Of a stretch of 52,511 nt of DNA, positions 43,859-52,511 are shown one piece after another. Position numbers and translations under genes: made by a program. The stretch is from Pseudomonadota bacterium (lineage in GTDB: Bacteria > Pseudomonadota > Gammaproteobacteria > Burkholderiales > Burkholderiaceae_C), in assembly GCA_021847345.1 (NCBI GenBank), contig JAJZTW010000023.1:1-52511 (forward strand). Direction: 5' to 3'. The notes below the pieces were generated by a model. The model was given only the letters and a program-made list of their open reading frames with translations. It was not told the DNA's origin and did no database searches. Positions within the stretch are counted from its first letter, which is position 1, and each line of letters begins with the position of its first letter.

Positions 43859-44309
43859 CGGGGCTGCGCGGGGCACCACCGCAAACGATTCGCCTGGGCC
43901 CCCGGTTGCGGCTGCCCGGAGTGGGCACGGTGTATTCGCGGTAATATCCGCGTGGTGCGGCGGGCAACTGGTGCTCATAGTTGCCGAACACGATTCCGTC
44001 CTTGGCATAGGGGAACGGGCCCCCGGCCCGGATCCGTTGCAGAGTTCGTAGCGCCTGGTGATCCAGCCGGGCCGCGTGCTCGACGCCTGCCGGGGCTGGC
44101 CGGACCCGATCGGCATGCGCTGGGCTGCCGAATGTCAAACATACCGCCAGGCCGAAGGCCTGTGCCGCCCGAGGCACAAGGCCCTGGAGCCACCGCGCAG
44201 CTCGAATCCGCGCGAGCGGCGACTGTGCCGGCTCGCCAGCTGCCAGCGTGGTCACGCCCTGGAAGCCCGAATTGAGCTGATTTTCGTGACGGGCGTCGAG
44301 CCTGAACAC
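43803..44309 (-). CDS. Secreted guanyl-specific ribonuclease (barnase/RNase Sa family)
   Basis: The mature domain closely follows the RNase Sa pattern: ALRTLQRIRAGGPFPYAKDG, then FGNYEHQLP, the catalytic Glu in GYYREYTVPTPGSRNRG, Arg residues in RGPRRIVCGG, and the catalytic His in YYTHDHYASFQFI. The Glu, Arg and His triad is complete. A signal-like stretch (AFGLAVCLTFGSPAHA) precedes the mature part, so it is probably exported. The start is unclear: GTG 44309 opens the frame, while GTGs at 44255 and 44177 are also possible. A barstar gene follows and overlaps it. Roles could be nutrient RNA degradation or interbacterial competition. Confidence 0.82.
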   Translation of the reverse strand: MFRLDARHENQLNSGFQGVTTLAAGEPAQSPLARIRAARWLQGLVPRAAQAFGLAVCLTFGSPAHADRVRPAPAGVEHAARLDHQALRTLQRIRAGGPFPYAKDGIVFGNYEHQLPAAPRGYYREYTVPTPGSRNRGPRRIVCGGAPRSPDVCYYTHDHYASFQFIAR

Positions 44310-44433
44310 GGCAGTGGAGTTGTCGGCGGTTCAGCCACGGAGCAGCGCACTCTGCGCCAAGCCGTCGGCCAAAAACTCATGCTATGGGAAAACCCCGCAA
44401 ATAGCAAGATTTACGCCTATTTTTTGTGCAGCA

Positions 44434-44469
44434 GCAGGCCCTGAAGTGAGCGTTCACTTCAGGGCCTGC
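44434..44469. terminator. Perfect 16-bp stem hairpin downstream of maeB
   Basis: GCAGGCCCTGAAGTGA and its exact complement TCACTTCAGGGCCTGC flank a GCGT loop. It lies 40 bp after the maeB stop on the minus strand and upstream of the RNase gene. A run of six T precedes it on the plus strand, not at the 3' side of the maeB transcript, so it is not a textbook intrinsic terminator. It may still end or protect the maeB mRNA. Confidence 0.55.
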
Positions 44470-44508
44470 GCAACCAGGTCGGCTGGCGCCGACGGCGCCA
44501 GCGCCGTC

Positions 44509-46806
<2,298 letters not shown>

Positions 46807-46981
46807 GAAAGGGGTCTCCGGTAACCGTGGCCTGTTGCGCATGCGGGCGCGTCGGCGCTCGCACCGTGCTTGACCGGGCGAGCGGGCACGCCGGCCGCGT
46901 CCCCATGGGCGCGACTGCAGGCTTGCCCGGGATTCTAGGAGCCTGGGCGGGGTCATTGGCGCTGCGGCGACAATCACCCGC

Positions 46982-47983
46982 ATGGCGAACCACCCTGCGC
47001 GAAGCAACCCCACCATGGCCTCCATGCCTGGCGAATTCGACATCATCGAGCGTTATTTCCGGCGCCCGGCGCCGCATGCGGCACTGGGCATCGGCGACGA
47101 CTGCGCGCTGCTGCAGCCGGCGCCCGGCCAGCAATGGGCCGTGTCCACCGACATGCTCGTCGAGGGCCGGCATTTCTTCGCCGGAACCGATCCCCGACGC
47201 CTGGGGCACAAGGCGCTGGCCGTGAACCTGTCGGACCTGGCGGCGATGGGGGCGCAGCCGCACTCCTTCCTGCTCGCGCTGGCCCTGCCGGCGCCCGACG
47301 CGGCGTGGCTGCAGGCCTTCAGCAGCGGCCTGCTCGAGCTGGCCGACGCGCACGGCATCGAGCTCGTCGGTGGCGACACCACGCGCGGCCCGCTGAACCT
47401 TTGCCTGACCGTGCTCGGCCTCGTGCCTTGCGGGCTCGCGCTGCGCCGCGACGCCGCGCGCGTCGGCGACCAGATCTGGGTGTCGGGCACGCCCGGCGAC
47501 GCCCGCCTGGCGCTGGGCCATCTGCGCGGCGAATGGGAGCTGGCGCCGGCCGCGCTGGAGCGCGTGCGCGCGCGCCTGGAACAGCCACAACCCCGCGTGC
47601 AGCTGGGCAGCAGGCTGCGCGGCGTGGCGCACGCCGCCATCGATGTCTCCGACGGCCTGCTGGGCGACCTGCTGCACGTGCTGCGGGCCAGCGGAGTCGG
47701 CGCGCGGGTCGACGTCGACGCGGTTCCCGCCGCGCAGGATCTGGCGCAACAGCCCGTCGCGCGCCGGCGTGCCTGCCAGCTCGCCGGCGGCGACGACTAC
47801 GAACTGCTGTTCACGGCGCCTGCGGAACACGCCGGGGAAGTCCTGCGGGCCGCCGCGCAGGCGGAAGTCGATGTCACACGCATCGGCTGCATCGAAGCCG
47901 AACCGGGGCTGCGCCTGCGCGACGCGCAAGGCCGTAGCATGCCGATGGAATTCGCCTCGTTCGACCACTTCCTGCAACCATGA
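46982..47983 (+). CDS. thiL: Thiamine-monophosphate kinase
   Basis: This 333-residue ATP-dependent kinase makes thiamine diphosphate, the final cofactor step. It shows GEFDIIERYFRRP, the metal-site GIGDDCALLQ, TDMLVEGRHFF, NLSDLAAMGAQP, the VGGDTTRGPLN phosphate-binding part, then AIDVSDGLLGDLLHVL and LAGGDDYELLF. All ThiL landmarks are present. ATG 46982 is used; an alternative ATG lies at 47015 closer to the conserved region. It overlaps pgpA by four bases (ATGA). Confidence 0.95.
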   Translation: MANHPARSNPTMASMPGEFDIIERYFRRPAPHAALGIGDDCALLQPAPGQQWAVSTDMLVEGRHFFAGTDPRRLGHKALAVNLSDLAAMGAQPHSFLLALALPAPDAAWLQAFSSGLLELADAHGIELVGGDTTRGPLNLCLTVLGLVPCGLALRRDAARVGDQIWVSGTPGDARLALGHLRGEWELAPAALERVRARLEQPQPRVQLGSRLRGVAHAAIDVSDGLLGDLLHVLRASGVGARVDVDAVPAAQDLAQQPVARRRACQLAGGDDYELLFTAPAEHAGEVLRAAAQAEVDVTRIGCIEAEPGLRLRDAQGRSMPMEFASFDHFLQP

Positions 47984-48588
47984 ACCCAGCGCCATCCGAG
48001 CCCGGGGCTCCGCACGCCACACCGCTGGAGCCGGCGCGGGCCGACCTGCGCTTCGCGCTGTCCAGCCCCTGGCATTTCCTGGCCCTGGGACTGGGCTCCG
48101 GGCTGTCGCCGGTGGCCCCGGGTACCGCCGGCAGCCTGGTCGGCTGGGCCAGCTACCTGCTGCTGCAACGCGTGCTACCGTGGGCCGCCTGGCCGCTGCT
48201 GCTCGTGCTGTGCTTCGTCGGCGGCGTGTGGATCTGCGAGCGCGCCGCGCGCGCCCTCGGGCTGCACGACCCTTCGCCCGTGGTGTGGGACGAGATCGTC
48301 GCGATGTGGCTGGTGCTGTGGGCGGCACAGGCCGGCATGGCGGCGCTCGGCGGGCGGCTCGAGTCCCTGCCCTGGCTGCTGCAGCTCGCCTGCTTCGCGT
48401 TGTTCCGCCTGTTCGATGCGGTCAAGCGCGGGCCGGTGGGCTGGGTCGACCGCAGGGTCGGCGGCGGCCTCGGCATCATGCTCGACGACATCGTCGCCGC
48501 GCTGCTCGCGTTGCTGACCCTGGGCGTGGGTATCGTCGCCTGGGCCTTCCTCGATCTGTGGCTGCATGGACTACGCATCGGCACCTGA
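47980..48588 (+). CDS. pgpA: Phosphatidylglycerophosphatase A
   Basis: This 202-residue inner-membrane phosphatase completes phosphatidylglycerol synthesis. It has the family motifs GLGSGLSPVAPGTAGSLVGW at the N-terminal helix, VVWDEIVAMWLVLW, FRLFDAVKRGPVGWVDRRV and GLGIMLDDIVAAL (acidic metal residues). Four hydrophobic segments are visible. The start overlaps the thiL stop as ATGA and the end overlaps pncC by 23 bp, so the three genes are tightly linked. Confidence 0.95.
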   Translation: MNPAPSEPGAPHATPLEPARADLRFALSSPWHFLALGLGSGLSPVAPGTAGSLVGWASYLLLQRVLPWAAWPLLLVLCFVGGVWICERAARALGLHDPSPVVWDEIVAMWLVLWAAQAGMAALGGRLESLPWLLQLACFALFRLFDAVKRGPVGWVDRRVGGGLGIMLDDIVAALLALLTLGVGIVAWAFLDLWLHGLRIGT

Positions 48589-49126
48589 AAGCCCTGCCGC
48601 CGACCCCGGCTGGCAGGCGCTCACCCTCGCCGCGGACGCCCTGGGGCGCGCATTGCTCGCACGCGGCTGGATGATGGGCTGCGCGGAGTCGTGCACCGGA
48701 GGGCTGGTGGCTGCCGCGCTGACCTCGCTGGCAGGCTCCAGCCAGTGGTTCGAGCGCGCGCTGGTGACCTACAGCAACGCCGCCAAGGCCGAGCTGCTCG
48801 GCGTGCCGGCGCAGGTGCTCGCACAGCACGGCGCGGTCAGCGAGGCCACGGCGCTGGCCATGGCGCACGGCATGCTCGCGCATGCGCCGGTGCAGGCGGC
48901 GCTGGCCATCACCGGAATCGCCGGCCCGGGCGGCGGCAGCGCCGACAAGCCGGTCGGCCTGGTCTGGTTCGCGTGGGCCTGGCGCACCCCCGCGGGCGAG
49001 CAGGCGCGCGCCGAGGCCGTGCGCTGGCCGGGCGACCGCCAGGCGGTACGCATGGCCTCCGCGCAGTACGCGTTGCGCGGCATGCTGCAGTGCCTCGAAC
49101 AGCCCGCCGGCACGGCACTGAGCTGA
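48566..49126 (+). CDS. pncC: Nicotinamide-nucleotide amidohydrolase (PncC / CinA C-terminal family)
   Basis: This 186-residue deamidase converts nicotinamide mononucleotide to nicotinate mononucleotide in pyridine recycling. Family features are CAESCTGGLVAAALTSLAG, WFERALVTYSNAAKAELLGV, LAQHGAVSEATALAMA and ITGIAGPGGGSADKPVGLVW. It is the stand-alone CinA C-terminal form without the N-terminal domain. It begins inside pgpA in another frame. Confidence 0.93.
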   Translation: MDYASAPESPAADPGWQALTLAADALGRALLARGWMMGCAESCTGGLVAAALTSLAGSSQWFERALVTYSNAAKAELLGVPAQVLAQHGAVSEATALAMAHGMLAHAPVQAALAITGIAGPGGGSADKPVGLVWFAWAWRTPAGEQARAEAVRWPGDRQAVRMASAQYALRGMLQCLEQPAGTALS

Positions 49127-49395
49127 CAGCCGCGCCGCACCTGCGGCGCCCCCATCCTCAGGTCCCGGGCGCCAGCGTTTCGTGAAAGGGCTCGCGGGAG
49201 TCGAGCCTGTCGCAAAGGCGGGCAAGGCCCGGCTGCCGATCGCGCCAGGGGTTTTCGGGCAGACGAAAGCTCAGGTAGTCCAGAGCGACCACCGCGGCAA
49301 TGTCGGCCAGGCTCAAGCCGTCACCGAACAGATATTCCCGTTCGCCCAGCCGCTCGCCCAAGGCCTGCACGGCGGCATCGATCTTGGCCGATTGA

Positions 49396-51423
<2,028 letters not shown>

Positions 51424-51610
51424 GCCCGCAGCACCCCACTGCCGGCAAGCGCATTGCGGCAGCGCAGGACAGGCGCGCCGCAAAAGCGTTAATGTGAGAA
51501 GTTCATCGCGGGTGCGCAGGCGCCGGGCCGGCGCCTGCTCCCGCTCCCGCACATCGCCCGTGCCGACCCAGGTCGCTGCCGCGGGCGCAATGGCTTGAGG
51601 AGTTGCGCGC

Positions 51611-51973
51611 ATGGCCAAGATCCTGCTCAAGTGGCTGCTGTCGGCCACCGCACTGATGGCGGTGGCCTATCTGTACAGCGGGGTGGAGCTGTCGGGCTTT
51701 GCCGCCGCGCTGTGGGCGGCGCTGATCATCGGCCTGCTCAACAGCCTGGTTCGCCCGGTATTGCTGGTGCTGACCCTGCCCATCACGGTGGTCACGCTGG
51801 GATTGTTCTTTTTCGTGATCAACGCGCTGATGTTCTATGCGGCCTCCGGACTGAGCGCGGGCTTCGAGGTCCGCAGCTTCGGCGCGGCGCTGGTCGGCTC
51901 GCTGCTCTACAGCATCGCCGGGCTGCTGATCGATTCGGCCCTGGAGGGTGTGTTCGATTCCGGTCGGCGCTGA
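51611..51973 (+). CDS. Phage-holin-4_2-family membrane protein
   Basis: This 120-residue protein has four hydrophobic segments (LLKWLLSATALMAVAYL, ALWAALIIGLLNSLV, VLTLPITVVTLGLFFFVINA, SFGAALVGSLLYSIAGLL) and the conserved NSLVRPVLLVLTLPIT typical of the Phage_holin_4_2 (YvlD-like) family. Despite the name, such proteins are widespread in chromosomes and their function is unknown. AGGAG precedes ATG 51611. It converges with the M48 protease gene; the 31-bp gap between the stops is the 32-bp repeat. Confidence 0.85.
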   Translation: MAKILLKWLLSATALMAVAYLYSGVELSGFAAALWAALIIGLLNSLVRPVLLVLTLPITVVTLGLFFFVINALMFYAASGLSAGFEVRSFGAALVGSLLYSIAGLLIDSALEGVFDSGRR

Positions 51974-52005
51974 CAGGCTGTCGAAATACCCCAGGGGGTC
52001 GCGCT
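51974..52005. repeat. 32-bp repeat, copy 2
   Basis: This copy starts CAGGCTGTCGAAATACCCC and ends AGGGGGTCGCGCT, 29 of 32 identical to 49626-49657. It fills the gap between the two convergent stop codons and has a short internal symmetry (ACCCC/GGGGT), so it could act as a two-way terminator or is a relic of the larger element. Confidence 0.7.
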
Positions 52006-52511
52006 CAGGCGCGGCGGCTCGACGCATGCAGCGCCTGGATGCGCCGCTGCATCGACGGGTGGCAATCGAACAGTCGCTGGATGCCAGCGCAGCCCAGCGG
52101 ATTGCACACCATCATCTGGGCTCCGGCCGGATAGCGCCCCGCCTGCGCGAAGCCATGGCGCTCGTCGGCATGTGCCTGCAGGCGCTGCAGCGCCCCGGCG
52201 AGCGCCAGCGGATCCCCGCACAGCCGGGCCGCGAGACGATCGGCGGCCAGTTCGCGCCTCGCGGCCGCGCCAAGCTGCGCGAGCAGCGCGGCCAGCGGCG
52301 CCAGCAGCAACCACAGCGGAGTCTGCCAGGCCGGAGCCGGCCGGGCGCGTTCGTCCAGCGGGGCGCCGAGGCCGGTCTGCGACGCCGCGGCGAGCACTCC
52401 CCCCAAAGCCGCGGCGAAGGTGCCGGGCAACACATCGCCACGCAGCACATGCGCGAGCTCGTGCGCCAGCACCGCGCGCAGCTCGCGCTCGTCGAGCAGG
52501 CGCAGGATGCC
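52005..52511 (-). CDS. M48-family (HtpX-like) metalloprotease, C-terminal fragment
   Basis: This is the C-terminal 168 codons of a membrane zinc protease cut by the right edge. It shows LRAVLAHELAHVLRGD, with the HExxH zinc motif (HELAH), a hydrophobic segment (WLLLAPLAALLAQLG), and then RRELAADRLAARLCGDP, where the Glu of ELAAD is the third zinc ligand. The final part HPSMQRRIQALHA is the usual HPxxxxRI ending of the family. The upstream part and any N-terminal membrane helices are outside the window. Confidence 0.88.
   Translation of the reverse strand, partial: GILRLLDERELRAVLAHELAHVLRGDVLPGTFAAALGGVLAAASQTGLGAPLDERARPAPAWQTPLWLLLAPLAALLAQLGAAARRELAADRLAARLCGDPLALAGALQRLQAHADERHGFAQAGRYPAGAQMMVCNPLGCAGIQRLFDCHPSMQRRIQALHASSRRA

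Overview
The window looks like chromosomal DNA of a GC-rich betaproteobacterium, most likely Burkholderiales. That rests on the core gene orders hemA-prfA-prmC-grxD-ubiX, amgK/murU divergent from lptD-surA-rsmA, and thiL-pgpA-pncC. The genus is not determined; a Thiomonas-like relative is only a guess.

Layout. 1-5.2 kb: the start of a branched-chain amino-acid ABC operon (permease cut by the left edge, substrate-binding protein), a DUF4188 protein, a ZntB-type zinc transporter, and an AlbA_2 (Schlafen-type) ATP-binding regulator-like protein. 5.4-6.5 kb: ychF. About 6.5-28.3 kb: a genomic island between ychF and rarD with lower and patchy GC. 28.3-52.5 kb: core genes for haem (hemA), translation (prfA, prmC), iron-sulfur assembly (grxD), ubiquinone (ubiX and a UbiH-type hydroxylase), peptide turnover (pepP), cell-wall recycling (murU, amgK), outer-membrane biogenesis (lptD, surA), rRNA methylation (rsmA), a secreted guanyl RNase with its barstar, maeB, thiL, pgpA, pncC, purB, a holin-like membrane protein and an M48 protease cut by the right edge.

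The island has three parts. (1) A left module of three overlapping tyrosine-recombinase genes plus a small coiled-coil/DNA-binding-like gene (7.0-12.5 kb), which resembles Tn554-type and recombinase-in-trio modules. It is visibly AT-richer than the rest. (2) A defence operon at 12.9-24.4 kb with very tight spacing: hsdR, hsdM, hsdS, then a GHKL ATPase fused to a PD-(D/E)XK nuclease-like domain, a small TetR-like ORF, an OLD-family ATPase/TOPRIM protein and a UvrD-type helicase (Gabija-like pair). The order suggests one transcript in which modification, restriction and two further nuclease systems are co-produced. (3) A right part (24.8-28.1 kb) with a Cys/His-motif protein of unknown function, a class III nucleotide-cyclase-like protein that ends in a 59-bp integron attC site, a very small second cassette-like unit, and a divergent pair of an XRE regulator and a DUF2726 nuclease-like protein.

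The strongest leads for something new are the GHKL-nuclease fusion embedded in the type I/Gabija-like operon and the orphan attC cassette carrying a cyclase-like gene (a possible cyclic-nucleotide defence component without a visible effector). Outside the island, a GST gene is interrupted by a structured 101-bp palindromic element. Part of its flank, a 32-bp sequence, recurs about 2.3 kb away as the whole spacer between two convergent genes.

All functional calls come from reading motifs and composition; no database search was run.
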